64,000 nucleotides of DNA from Charina bottae (GCA_023362775.1 JALMGJ010000008.1:38118501-38182500), one strand, 5' to 3'; positions 44,000 to 54,438 are shown, numbered from the stretch's first letter. A program made the numbers and translations. The notes: generated by a model not told the origin, from the sequence alone.

Positions 44000-44639
44000 C
44001 AGGGGTCGGCAACCTGTTTTCTGTCAGGGACCACCCCCGTCAGAAAATTTTTTTCAAGGACCAGGGGGCGGGGTTTGTGGGCAGCAGCCAATCGGATGGA
44101 CGGGGGCGGGGTTTGCAGGCCTGCCGCTCTGTGCGTTTTTTCGGGGAACCGAGGGCATTTTCAGGGTCCCCGGAGCCTGCCCCTTCGAAAATCTCCACAC
44201 CGATCAGCTTTGCGCTTGGCAGCTTGCGCATGCACGGCGAGGATTTTCACCTCCCTGCCGGAACTGAGGGCATTGTCGGGGTCCCCGGAGCCTGCCCCTT
44301 CAAAAGGCCAGGCTCCAGGGACCCTGAAAATGCCCTCAGTTCCCCGAAAAAATGCTGCAGGGAGGCGAAAATCCTCACCACGCGCATGCTGCCAGGCGTA
44401 AAGCTGATCGGCGCAGAGATTTTCCACCACCACCCCGCACCAATCAGCTGTGCAGCGGGGAAGCAGCTCGGCAGTGTGCGTGCGCACAGCAAGAATTTTT
44501 GCCTCCCTGCCGGAACCGCGCGCTGATAGGTGGAGGTGTTTCCCCTCCACCAATCAGCTGCTCCAGCTCACCCTGCGGCCCACTTCCTAACAGCCTGCAG
44601 CCCACCGGTGGGCCGAGGACCACAGGTTGCCGACCCCTG
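44000..44639. mobile_element. GC-rich non-autonomous hAT (Charlie-like) element
   Basis: Terminal inverted repeats caggggtcggcaacctgt and acaggttgccgacccctg. The 8-bp TSD gtctagag is perfect (43992-43999 and 44640-44647), matching the nTCTAGAn preference of Charlie-type hATs. The interior repeats several segments in both orientations (gtccccggagcctgcccctt twice; its diverged complement near 44310). It starts with two units like the CCAAT/GC-box unit at 23216. Many open frames here are composition artefacts. Confidence 0.92.
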
Positions 44640-44647
44640 GTCTAGAG

Positions 44648-45362
44648 CAGTGTTTCTCAACCTTGGCAACTTTAAGATGTGTGGACTTCAACTCCCAGAA
44701 TTCCCCAGCCAGCATAGTTCCCCAGCCAGCATAATGCATTGGTTACCAGTCTGCTTCCGGGTCCAATTCAAGGTGTTGGTGATTACCTTTAAAGCCCTAT
44801 ATGGCATAGGACCAGGGTACCTGAGGGACCGTCTCGCCCCGATAACGTCAGCCCGCCCCACCCGTGCATGCAGAGAGGGCATGCTTCGGACCCCCTCAAC
44901 AAGAGAATTCCATCTAGCGGGGTCCAGGAGGCGTGCTTTCTCTGCGACAGCCCCCGCCTTATGGAACATCTTGCCCCGGAGGTGAGACTGGCCCCTTCAC
45001 TCCTGGCCTTTCGGAAGGCTCTTAAGACCTGGCTCTGCCGCCTGGCCTGGGACAACGGAGGTGGTAGTGCCTCCTGGGGTTGGCTGGCCCCGTAGCAATA
45101 AGACCTATGCTGCGGTCCCCAATTACATCTTGGATTCTATTTTATTTTATTTTATAACTGGATTTTTATACATTTTCTACTCTGTTTGATTTTAAGTATT
45201 GTAAATTTTTAAGTCTTTAATTATTGTAACCCGCCCAGAGTCCCTTGTATGGGAGATGGGCGGGGAATAAATTAAATAAATTAAATAAATAAATAAATAA
45301 AATAAATAATTCTGGGACTTGAAGTCCACACATCTTAAAGTTGCCAAGGTTGAGAAACACTG
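44648..45362. mobile_element. palindromic hAT MITE split by a LINE
   Basis: Left arm cagtgtttctcaaccttggc and right arm ccaaggttgagaaacactg, flanked by gtctagag (44640-44647) and ctctagag (45363-45370). The loop holds a LINE 3' end (about 44736-45309). A 16-bp tandem duplication of ttccccagccagcata is at the left junction. Confidence 0.88.
44736..45309 (+). mobile_element. CR1/L2-clade LINE 3' end, well preserved
   Basis: The plus strand encodes LPVCFRVQFKVLVITFKALY and GIGPGYLRDRLAPITSA. Then, with a shift near 44980, come APALWNILPRR, LLAFRKALKTWLCRLAWD and the ORF end. The 3' UTR has cccgcccagagtcccttgta and ends in AAATA repeats. It is the best copy in the window for defining the family's 3' end. 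Confidence 0.88.
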
Positions 45363-45800
45363 CTCTAGAGTTTGCTGGCTCTTGCTTCTTTCCCTTTCCA
45401 AAAATAAAGATTTTTACCTCCTGTAATCATCTCTTATTTCACCAGGATTTCTCAGAGTTTCTGTTCTTTAGCTAGACAAGCAGCTGATTCCTTCTGTATC
45501 CCAGAATGCAATTCTTCTGGTCTTGGAGATTTAAACTCATACAGAGTAATGTGGTACCCCCGGTCATATTTTTTTATCAGTCTAAAGGTTCAATCTTACT
45601 CCTTCATCCTGTTCTTCACAGTTTACTGCTAGAACACACACATTTCTTGTTGGAGAAGGCCGAACCAAAATAGAGTTCAAGTAGCTCCACTTTTTATGTG
45701 TTGCCTGTTAGTATTTCATCATCTTCATTATGCAGGTGACATACCAATTTTTCTCATTTCCTTTTATTTTTAACATATCTAAAGAACCCCTTCTGTTATT

Positions 45801-46410
45801 CTTAGTGTCTACTAATCTCACTTCCTTCTGAACATTTAGTTTCCTGACACCAGCTCTTCTGTCCTAAGCTGTCTAAGGAAGGTTTTTTTTTCTATTTCCT
45901 ACATGTGCCCTTGTTTCCAGTTTTCCATTAATTTTTTTGTGCAGCCATATTGCCTTGTTTTGCTGTTTTCCTTTTTTTTATTACTGGAGTTGTACCTTTA
46001 ACATTTCAAAGCCATCATGTGTTCATTTTTCTATTAGTTTCTTCTGAATTTATTAAAATCCATTTTTGGAGTCCTGGCTGGGCATTAGACTATGCTCAGT
46101 TTGAGTTTCTATTAACGCAGAGAACTCCAGCATTACATGGGTACTTTCCCCCAATATTCCTGCTACTTCCATTTTCTCAAAATAATCTTCCTTATTCCTA
46201 TATCAAGACAAGGATAGTTGATCCTCTTGTTGATCCTCTTCCACCCTCTGAAAAAGAAAACTGACAGCTTTCATACAATATCCCCTAACCTAGCAGTTGT
46301 CCTTCAGTGTGTTTGAATTAAAACTCCCAGAATGCTCAGTCGCACCATGTTAGCTTGGAAGTCTGGGCATTGTTGTCCCAACACATTTGGAAAATGCCAG
46401 TTGGGAAAGG
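45801..46410. other. unclassified intronic sequence
   Basis: Possibly the 5' continuation of the old CR1; no clear motif. 46300-46400 resembles a decayed palindromic MITE (aaaactcccagaatgctcag). Confidence 0.3.
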
Positions 46411-46736
46411 CTAAAGGTAAAGGTAAAGGTTCCCCCCGCACATTTGTGCAGTCGTGTCCGACTCTAGGGGCCGGTGCTCATCTCCGTTTGTTAGCCGAAG
46501 AGCCAGCGTTGTCCAAAGACACTTCCCCGGTCATGTGGCTGGCATGACGCATGCGGAACGCTGTTACCTACCCACCGAAGTGGTACCTATTCATCTACTT
46601 GCATTTGCATGCTTTCGAATTGCTAGGTTGGCAAGAGCTGGAGCTAGTGCGGGAGCTCACTCCGCACGCGGGGCTAGGGATTCGAACCTCCGAACTTGCA
46701 ATCTTCAAGCCTGGCGTCTTACCCGCTGAGCCACCA
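46411..46736 (-). mobile_element. Sauria SINE
   Basis: Minus-strand copy from aaaggtaaaggttccccccg to the head ctgagccaccac. The last head bases are missing and I see no clean TSD. Confidence 0.88.
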
Positions 46737-46971
46737 CTAGTTTAGTACATATAATGGCAAAATCAATGGTATGGCTGGGTGACCTTGGGCCAGTCCCTGT
46801 CTCTCAGCCCTAGGAAGGAGCCAATGGCAAACCAGGAGACAGAGTTCTAGTCCCGCCTGAGGCCTCAAAGCCGGCTGGGTGACCTTGGGCCAGTCCCTCT
46901 CTCTCAGCCCAACTCACCTCACAGGGTTATTGTTGTGGGGAAAAGAGGAGGAGGAAGGAGTATTAGCTATG

Positions 46972-47094
46972 TATTGTCGAAGGCTGTCTGTGCTCCTGCC
47001 CTCTGAAGATGCTGGCCACAGATGCTGGCGAAACGTTAGGAACCACAACTTCCAGAACACGGCCACACAGCCCGGAAGACCCACAACAGCCAAA
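46972..47094 (+). mobile_element. short Penelope-like insertion with hammerhead-like motif (family 3)
   Basis: Flanked by a perfect 12-bp TSD gtattagctatg (46960-46971 and 47095-47106). It contains cctctgaagatgctggccac...gatgctggcgaaacgtta and the terminal stretch cacagcccggaagaccc, which I recognise as a PLE terminal sequence. No protein is encoded. Confidence 0.75.
46997..47045 (+). ncRNA. hammerhead-ribozyme-like motif (family 3)
   Basis: Core CTGAAGA (47002-47008) and GAAACGTTAGG (from 47030). Stem II pairs gctggc with gctggc through two G-U wobbles. Stem I can form AGG with CCT. There is one extra base between A9 and stem II. Confidence 0.5.
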
Positions 47095-47249
47095 GTATTA
47101 GCTATGTTGGCCACCTTCAGTTATTTATAAAAATAATAAAAGTGGGATAGAAAATAAATAAATAAATAAATAAATTCCCTTTATGAAAAAAATAACAACA
47201 TAGAGTTGGTACATATAGAAACTAGTCTGTCACCAATGAAAATATTTTG

Positions 47250-47930
47250 GTTGTAAGAGAAACCCCAAATATAGAGTGTATAAGATCTCTACCTCATCAT
47301 CATCATTGGCAATCACTCGTAGCCGAGTAAGATTGTCTTCCAAAGGTAAAATTTTAACAGTGGATCCGTAAGTGGCTGTAAAGGCCAATTCTGGATCTGC
47401 ACAACCTCCCACAATGAGGGCATAGGTTTCCGGGTGGGAGACGGTCATGATGAGGTGCCTTCCTTTTAGCTCTTTTCTCCCTTTCGCCCTGTACTTGTGC
47501 TTCTTCAAAGTCCATAGCGCCATTAATAAAGGCTGACCTCCAATTGAAACGCCCATGAGTTAGGGCTTCCCAGTTCTCCATGCTGATATTACATTTTTTA
47601 AAATTAGCTTTGAGAGTGTCTTTGAATCTCTTTTGCTGTCCACCAATATTCCGTTTTCCATTCTTAAGTTGGGAGTAAAGTAGCTGCTTTGGAAGACGAT
47701 GGTCAGGCATTCGAACAACATGGCCGGTCCAGCGAAGTTGATGTTGGATAATCATTGTTTCAATGCTGGTGGTTTTTGCTTCTTCTAATACGCTAACATT
47801 AGTCTGCCTATCTTCCCAAGTAATTTGCAGAATTTTTCGGAGGCAGCGTTGATGGAACCTTTCAAGAAGTTGGAGGTGGCCAACTACCTCCATATCTACC
47901 TCATATCTCTGTTTGACAAAAGATTTGCCA
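47250..47930 (-). mobile_element. non-LTR LINE C-terminal fragment with zinc finger
   Basis: Minus-strand frame at 47354-47893 (179 residues). It begins GHLQLLERFHQRCLRKI and has LRWTGHVVRMPDHRLPKQLL and GKRNIGGQQKRFKDTLKANF. It ends with a C2H2 finger CPHCGRLCRSRIGLYSHLRI plus H. The finger is part of the retrotransposon protein, not a host gene. A 3' UTR with (GAT)n follows at 47296-47306. 5' truncated. Confidence 0.8.
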
Positions 47931-50871
47931 TGTTAGCACTTACATATGCCCAAAAGAAATACAGTTACAACTCTTGGGTAACTGATTTACTGTTCTAGAG
48001 AGACTCCCCAGGTTCTGTAAAAAAAATAGAATTTGCCACGGAAGCCTAAAGGGTGCTTGAAAAAAAGTATTCCAGTGATCTAACAGCCTATATATTATTT
48101 TTGAAGATCTGGAATGCCAAGGTGTAGGGTAAGACATGGACAATAAATCCATGAGACAGCCCTATAGATGGTTGCTATAGCAGTCTTGACATTTAACATT
48201 CCTTCCTCTTTATGATCCTACAATAGTAGATGAATTAAATATAAACCCTGTGGCAGTTTCTTGCAATCTTTCTCTAGTTACCTCAAAGCTCTTACTTTAC
48301 CTCTGACCTGCATTTGATCAAACCACAAATTCTTAACTATTCAATCATTTTAGAACTCTGTGGATACACCCACATGCACACCCCAAACTTTTTATTGCAC
48401 AATAGCTCCTAGCAAGCAGGAGAACTTAAACAGTCTCTTTATGTTTTTACTTTTGAAATCTTTTGTGTTGTCTTGAAAAATCTTCCCTTCCCTCAGCAGC
48501 AGGACCTCCAGCAAGATCCCCACTTTTTCCATAAAACATCTCCTTTCCATGAAGCTTCACCCCCTTTATTGCCTCATCAGAGCTTGGCACTCCTTTATCC
48601 ACCCCCTGGCATTAGTAATAGGAAAGGGGAAGTGAAGCCAACTGTTCACAAAGCTGCGATTTCAAGATGCTCCTGTAAAGCCGTGTACCTGGGCTTCAGC
48701 TACCTCTTGTCTTTCCCAACATATGACACTATCATCTTTAAGAGTTGCTTGCAATTCTCTTGATTTTTTGCTTACAAATGTGCAAACTTTTCAGAAGGAT
48801 CTGGACAACAAGTTAACTAAAATAATTCAGCAATGCCAAAACGATCAGTCAACTGCCATTTCATACTTGAAGTCCTCTGTCACATCTCTTTTATTTACAT
48901 GTATACAGTTGCAGCCATACATTCCAGCCCACATCATTCAAATAGCTGTCAAGTTAATGTTTTCCTCCTACGGTTCTCTCTGCCTATGATATTGTTATTC
49001 TTCTTGAGGGTTTTTCTTTCAAACACTTTAACAGATCCTAAATCACATTGGAAGGAGGTGATATCTACCAGCCCAGAAAGCATCTTAGTACATACTCAGC
49101 ATTAATTTTGCTACAATTCAGAGATTTTGCAGAGGTAGCTATTGGCATTCAACAAAGGGCGTAATCTAATTTATTATACTATAAAATTCCAATTTTTATA
49201 TATGTGTGCATATGTATTTATGTATGTACAGTATGTGTGTACACACCCATATACATTCACAGACCCATGCCATTAACAATGTGGTTCCAACTTCAGTTAT
49301 ATCTGGACACCTTTTGTTTTCATTGAAAATCTAAGCTGCTATTGAGTTAAATGAAACAACGAACAGAAAACAAAGCATATATATTGCTGAATCCAAATCA
49401 ACCCCAAGATTTCTAAGAAGGAATCAGATTTATGTCCTTCATTCAAACACAAGAAACAATCAGTTCTAGACGTTGATGTTTTCACTGGGAACAAAAAATG
49501 AAGGTTCCTTGCACATATGCATACCCTCTCTTTCTTTCTATCTCCTGTTTTTTAAAGTGGGGGAAGATAAAACATGTAGAAAAGAAATTGCAACTGAAAA
49601 TAAAATATATTTAACCATTGTCTTACCCATGCTCCAATCCCTGAGTCCCAATGCACATGCTTTCTTGCCACATTGGGAGAAGTGTACATAAAGCACATCA
49701 AGTGTTATTCTACAGTATTTTAAATGTGGATGTTTAATTTGTTTAACTTGGTTTTAATTATCCACATTTTCAACGTGGAATGTCTTTGATTGGGAAAGTT
49801 TAAAGTAACCGAGTAAATTGAAGAGAAAAATATATAAAATAACTGAGTAAAATATATTTAAGAGGAATTCATGAAAGATACCAGGAAGGTCAAATGGCTA
49901 AGAATATAAATTGTCCAGGGAGAGCTTTGCTTCTCAAAACTGCACTCTAGGGAATCTTTAGTAGAGGAATGTGACCACTTAGGGCAATAGTCCTCTTAGG
50001 CTGTGTAGAACAAAGAATAACATCCAAAAGGCCATATCATAGGAGATGTGTTCTCCATTTGCAAAACTTCCTTCTTTGAGAGCCAGAGGCCCTGTAGTGT
50101 TGGGAGCTGCCTTCAAGAACAGAGACCTAGTCAGGTGTTTGAGATATGTCACTAAAAGTTCTAAACTGCGACATGGCAGGTTATATCAAGCACATTTCTG
50201 GAATCATCCAGGTTGGAATAACTTTGTGTATCACATCATATCTTAAGTGTACATAGGCTAAGGAAGGCCTGTAGGCCCCAATTTTAAGTGTGATGCATGG
50301 CTCTTACTCCCACATGGTATCTCTCCTAATTCCTCTGGCAGCTGCTTGTGGTTCTGGCAGCTAAGACAGAAGAGAAAGATCAAGAAAGGGAAGGTCCATA
50401 ATTTAGATGTGATATTTTTATGTGAACAATAGATCAACTGCAACTTTGAAAACTTGCTAATAGTAGTGATGAGAATCCTTCAGGCCAATCAGCCCAAAGA
50501 ATTCCCAAAAGCAGTTTCAAGAACAATGAGATAAGTGTGTCAGGTGATTATAAAACCATATGGCCCCAAGTTGAGAGAAATATTATCTGATGCTTTCCCA
50601 GTCTATTGTATTCAGCCAAATTGGACATACAGTTTTTAGCTTTCTTGTTTCTACCCAAAATGTTGCAGGGCATATTATTCCCAAGAATGAAATGAGAGCA
50701 AGTCAATACAATTGTCCTTTTTTGTTTGTTTATCTGAAGCAAATTAATAATGAATAGATCAAGCAATATACTGTTTCATTATTTATAAAGAATCCAGTAG
50801 CCTATGTATAAGATGATGAGTTCAGGCTTCTGTTAATATTCCTCAAATAGTAATTTTAATTTCTGACCCAA
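47931..50871. other. unique intronic sequence
   Basis: No exon, SINE or LINE recognised. Short AT microsatellite-like tracts lie near 49200-49240. Frames at 48473-49105 are without homology that I know. Confidence 0.4.
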
Positions 50872-50887
50872 ACATTCAAGAGTCATG

Positions 50888-51089
50888 TCTATGAAGGTTC
50901 TCAGTCATCCAGGTGGAATTGTCTGTAGCTTGAATCATGTCAACTGGATTTCTATTTTCTCAGTGGAAACGTTTCGCTCCTTATCCAAGGAGCTTCTTAC
51001 CAACTTTGCTCAGACTGAAGAAGCTCCTTGGATAAGGAGCGAAACGTTTCCACTGAGAAAATAGAAATCCAGTTGACATGATTCAAGCT
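50888..51089. mobile_element. foldback Penelope terminal unit, copy 1
   Basis: A minus-oriented copy of the PLE terminal segment (from tctatgaaggttctcagtca to ccaaggagcttctt) is followed by a plus-oriented copy (actttgctcagactgaagaa to gattcaagctac). The whole is flanked by a 15-16-bp TSD ending attcaagagtcatg (50872-50887 and 51090-51105), so it inserted as one unit. The left arm lost the CTG of its ribozyme core. Confidence 0.9.
51008..51057 (+). ncRNA. hammerhead-ribozyme-like motif (family 1)
   Basis: CTGAAGA core (51015-51021), one extra A, stem II gctcctt/aaggagc with loop ggat, then GAAACGTTTCC. A15.1-C-G-U16.1 gives a two-base-pair, loopless stem III with U as the cleavage-site base. 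CTCAG (51009-51013) and CTGAG (51052-51056) can pair as stem I. Hammerheads with minimal stem III, thought to act as dimers, are known from PLEs. Confidence 0.7.
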
Positions 51090-51179
51090 ACATTCAAGAG
51101 TCATGCAAACAACAGTCTGCACTCCAAAGAGTAGTGGGTTGGGTCAGGATACCAACTAAATTTCATTTTATTTAAATTT

Positions 51180-51345
51180 AAATTTAATTAACATTAATAA
51201 TTTATTTTAATATATTTACATACCACTTCTTAGGCAATCACATTTCAAAGTGGTTTACAGTGAAAACAATTCAAAGACAATGAAAATAGGAGGAGGAAGG
51301 AGTAATAGGCATGTTCCCGGAAGACCTACAACAGCCAAAGTAAGT
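51180..51345. mobile_element. mosaic of LINE tail, SINE tail and PLE end
   Basis: A minus-strand LINE 3' end (acataccacttcttaggcaa, 51220-51265) is followed by the MIR-like SINE tail (ggaggaggaaggagtaatag). Then, with no TSD, comes cccggaagacctacaacagc, the terminal sequence of the family-3 PLE. Confidence 0.6.
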
Positions 51346-51605
51346 ATTTGTTTGCTTTACAAGGATTACGGTATATGCTGCTCCAGTAGCATCCAACTCT
51401 GAGTGGCTTTCTTTCCTAAAATCAGTAGTAAGATTAAAATAATATACAACAATAAAATATAATCAATTACAAGAGCATCTACAGGGAGGGACGAACAGTC
51501 AAGATGGCAACCACAACCATGTGACTGAAGCCCCGCTTTTTACATGTCACATGTGTGATGTATTTAAAAATGTGTAGGACTTTAATCACCTGGTCGTGGC
51601 TTTTG
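51346..51605. other. unique intronic sequence
   Basis: No gene or clear repeat. Confidence 0.35.
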
Positions 51606-51620
51606 CCATGCCACTTTGAA

Positions 51621-52048
51621 TGAACGAATATCTTTATTACAGTCTTTGACCAGCCTTTACAACAAAAGGAAATAGTTTAATCCAACAATTCGTTGTCAGA
51701 AGAAAGGAAAACAATAAAACTGTAAACAATATACGTATCTAATTAAAAGTTTTGCGCAATTGTAAAACTTGGTAGTAATATTTGGCCACCTGGTGTGTGA
51801 GTGTAGAGTCAGCATCCCTTAAAAAGAAATAAACGTAAAATCTATCAGGATGGCCCTCAAATTTAGAGAAGATTGGGGAGATCAGAGCACGTCTTGGGGC
51901 ATCATAAAAAGGACACCGTATGAGCACATGCGCAAGAGTTTCTACCTCCCTGGATCCACAAGGGCAAAGTCTCTGTAAATAAGGAGTCCCATGAAATCTT
52001 CCTGCCAGCAGTGCTGAAGGGAAATGAAAGCAGGCTCTGGAAAAGGCC
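51621..52048 (-). mobile_element. non-LTR LINE 3' end, same family as 32775-34418
   Basis: Flanked by the 15-bp TSD ccatgccactttgaa (51606-51620 and 52049-52063). The minus strand encodes CFHFPSALLAGRF, TPYLQRLCPCGSREVETLAH and VLIRCPFYDAPRRALISPIF with a C.C....H...C pattern, to a stop. The 3' end is ctgtaataaagatattcg. The apparent start MELNKFKVAW of the open frame at 52077 lies in flanking DNA, so it is not the protein's start. 5' truncated. Confidence 0.85.
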
Positions 52049-52064
52049 CATGCCACTTTGAACT

Positions 52065-52790
52065 TATTGAGCTCCATGGATGCCCATGATCAATTACCTT
52101 CCAATTGAGGAACAATCACCCAATATAACACTATTCCTGTTGGAAGGGATTTCTGTCTGAGCAAACTTTGGACACTTTCACTGCACAAGCATCATGGGTA
52201 TTTATTTGTGAGTGTGTGTGTGTGAGTGAGTGAGAGAGAGAGCAAAGGAAATGAAATTCTAAAACAGCTCCTACGAGTGTCATTTTTAGATGCAATCCAT
52301 CCTGCTTTCTAAAACAAAAGAAATTCTTCTCCTGAAAGTATGACTGCTGTGACACATATATCATCCAGCAACAAAGAAATTATGCCAGTTTGCTTCAAGC
52401 TGTTCTCTCCCTCATGCACAATGATTGATTATTTGACCAAAACCCATGAAATAAATTGATAAAATTTCTTTAATCAGATATTTGTTCTTGGCAGGAGTAC
52501 TACCAGAATAAATAACACTTCTGTTCAGTAAGAAAAACATCTGGAAAATATTGCTTTGTAAACACTGCAAAATACAGATATGTATATGAAGGATGTGTAT
52601 ACAACACAAAAATGGTTTAGAAAAGATGCCAAAATTATCGGGTGGGAGGGAGAGACTAGAGTAACTGTCCATCAGAAAAGGTTGCAGTGGAGTGGAGGCT
52701 CTTAGCTTAGAAAAAAGGAAAGGGGGGTGATAAAAATGTATAAAATCATATTTAATGTAAAAAAAAGTGGTAGGATTTTTCTTTGTCTAG
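52065..52790. other. unique intronic sequence
   Basis: Contains a short GT/GA-rich simple tract at 52207-52245. No gene. Confidence 0.4.
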
Positions 52791-52794
52791 AATT

Positions 52795-52972
52795 TCCAGA
52801 ATTTGAAAGAAACTTTATTATATTTTCAAAATATAGATAAAACATGAAAAGATAGAAAACAGTTGAAAGAAAACTAAAGAAAAAATAGACAAACTAAAAA
52901 AGTGCAGAAATAAATAGAAAAAGATACAAAAGGAATGACTTCCAACTCTTTACAGCAAAGATATACATAGAA
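52795..52972 (-). mobile_element. probable L1-type LINE 3' UTR
   Basis: An A-rich plus strand (ctttattatattttcaaaat ... gatacaaaaggaatgacttcc) resembles the antisense of squamate L1 3' ends. No coding is retained. Confidence 0.45.
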
Positions 52973-52974
52973 CA

Positions 52975-53060
52975 GGGTTTTCCAAACTTTTGCCGTTGGC
53001 GACACACCAACGGCTGGCACGCAAAACCCCGGAAGCGCCACTGCCGCCGCCGCCGTGGTG
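52975..53060. mobile_element. GC-rich hAT-like fragment
   Basis: cagggttttccaaacttttg and ggcgacacaccaacggctgg with ggaagcgccactgccgccgc resemble the element at 60441-60675. A poly-G tract follows at about 53098-53108. Confidence 0.5.
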
Positions 53061-53109
53061 TGCAAAATTAACTTCTTCCAAAGTTATCTTCTACTGTGGG
53101 GGGGGGGGC

Positions 53110-53600
53110 ATTAATTCATTCTGGCATTGAATGAATGCCAGGTTCATCAGTTAAATTGTTTGCTCTGAAGCCTGCACACTTGTACTAACATTCTACTATG
53201 ACTCTAAGAAAACTTAGAAACGTGGAAATTCTGGTCCACGCTTCTTTCTTCTTCTCCAGGATATTCAGTGATGCTTTGTTGACAATAGCCATCGCTTATT
53301 TCTGGGAAAGAGCTCTTTCCATTTTTGTTATATCTACAGCCTGCTACTCCATCCTTCTTCCTAGAGAAAGGGTAACTTAGTGACATTTGAATAAAATTTA
53401 GGTTTATATTTGCATGCAACATTGGTGATTGGGGACTTGCATGATTAGATGATCACTAGAAGTTAACTGTTAATGGACAAGTTCAAAGCTAGAAATACGA
53501 GGACCAGTAAAATCTTGCATTCCAGAGTAGCAGGTTTCTAAATGGATTTTCTAAAAATATATCAAAATTTTGTAATGATTCACATATACATATCCTTTGT
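53110..53600. other. unique intronic sequence
   Basis: Two overlapping open frames on opposite strands at 53198-53422 have no recognised domain. Confidence 0.35.
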
Positions 53601-53619
53601 ACGCATCTGCCCCAATGTA

Positions 53620-53940
53620 AGGTAAAGGTTTTCCCCTGCACAGTCATGTCCGACTCTAGGGGGCGGTGCTCATCTCTGTTTCTTAGCCTAAGAGACAGCG
53701 CTGTCCAAAGACGCTTCTGCGGTCATGTGGCTGGCATGACGTGCGCAGAACGCTGTTACCATCCCACCGAAGTGGTACCTATTTATCTACTTGCATTTGC
53801 ATGCTTTCAAATTGCTAGGTTGCCAAGAGCTGGGGTGAGTGCGGGAGCTCACTCCATCAGGTGGCTCTCGGGTCTCGAACCGCCAACCTTCCGATCGACA
53901 AGCCTGGCATCTTAACCACTGAGTCATCACGCCCCCAAAA
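53620..53940 (-). mobile_element. Sauria SINE
   Basis: A complete minus-strand copy. The 19-bp TSD acgcatctgcYccaatgta (53601-53619 and 53941-53959) has one mismatch. Confidence 0.93.
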
Positions 53941-54212
53941 ACGCATCTGCTCCAATGTACTCAAATGTTAATGTAATTTGTCCAAGTCTTTAAAATGTAA
54001 ATTGCCCTTGCTTTTATCCCTTGATATGTAAATGACCTTGGTGCAGTCTTCTTTAATGTACATTTCTCCAATGTAAGCTATTTTAAAAACATGTAACTAC
54101 TTTCTCTGTATGTAACTTTTAGTACAATACTTTTTTTTAGATGTATGTTTGCAGACATATGCAATTGCAGAATGTTGATGCTAGTGTCTGTAGCGTCTGT
54201 AGTGTCTGCGTT

Positions 54213-54255
54213 TTTGGGGGCGTGATGGCTCAGTGGTTAAGACGCCAGGCTTCTC
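54213..54255 (+). mobile_element. Sauria SINE head fragment
   Basis: Only gggggcgtgatggctcagtg and gttaagacgccaggcttct remain, the first half of the tRNA-like head. Unrelated sequence follows. Confidence 0.75.
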
Positions 54256-54307
54256 CCATGAGACTGAAATGCCTAATTTTATTCCCAAAAGAATCCATGT
54301 CAAAAAC

Positions 54308-54344
<37 letters not shown>
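54308..54344. repeat. (AAT)n microsatellite
   Basis: About twelve AAT units. They produce poly-Asn and poly-Leu frames with no meaning. Confidence 0.95.
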
Positions 54345-54346
<2 letters not shown>

Positions 54347-54438
54347 AGAAAACCCAAAAAACCTACGTCTATGAAGGTTCTCAGTCATCCAGGTGGAATT
54401 GTCTGTAGCTTGAATCATGTCAACTGGATTTCTATTTT

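Larger units (their letters stand above)
42298..45800 (-). mobile_element. old CR1 LINE (chicken-type), broken by four insertions
   Basis: The left end atcatagaattag is the antisense of the CR1 (ATTCTATG) terminus. The CR1 3' region follows (gtccagaactggatacagta). RT coding appears on the minus strand: PISLTLVYGKILQQFIKRSI and CKHLETSHHHEF (about 43999-43870), then, beyond the hAT block, EFKSPRPEELHSGIQKE (about 45550-45500). The family has NYRPVSLTS.PGKILEQ and LHPRVLKELA here. The insertions are a PLE (42858-43622), a LINE tail (43738-43868), a GC-rich hAT (44000-44639) and a palindromic hAT (44648-45362). Confidence 0.7.
46763..47165 (+). mobile_element. dimeric MIR-like SINE, interrupted
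   Basis: Two bodies in tandem: gtgaccttgggccagtccct at about 46779 and again at about 46879, joined through ccaatggcaaaccaggagac. The second body continues to aaggagtattagctatg, is interrupted by a 123-bp PLE piece, and resumes ttggccaccttcag with a (TAAA)n tail. Confidence 0.82.

Noticed and set aside
44075..44645. Many overlapping GC-rich open frames, up to 151 codons
   Set aside because: All lie across a GC-rich non-autonomous hAT element with intact inverted ends. High GC content lacks stops, and no domain is present.
42298..45800. An endogenous retrovirus
   Set aside because: No LTR pair, gag, protease or env pattern. The RT motifs and the CATAGAAT-type end are those of CR1.
51739..52077. 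Taking the Met at 52077 as a true protein start
   Set aside because: The first ten residues lie beyond the TSD in flanking DNA. The frame is a fortuitous extension of a truncated LINE.
54230..54418. Frame with poly-Leu
   Set aside because: Reverse translation of the AAT microsatellite between SINE and PLE fragments.
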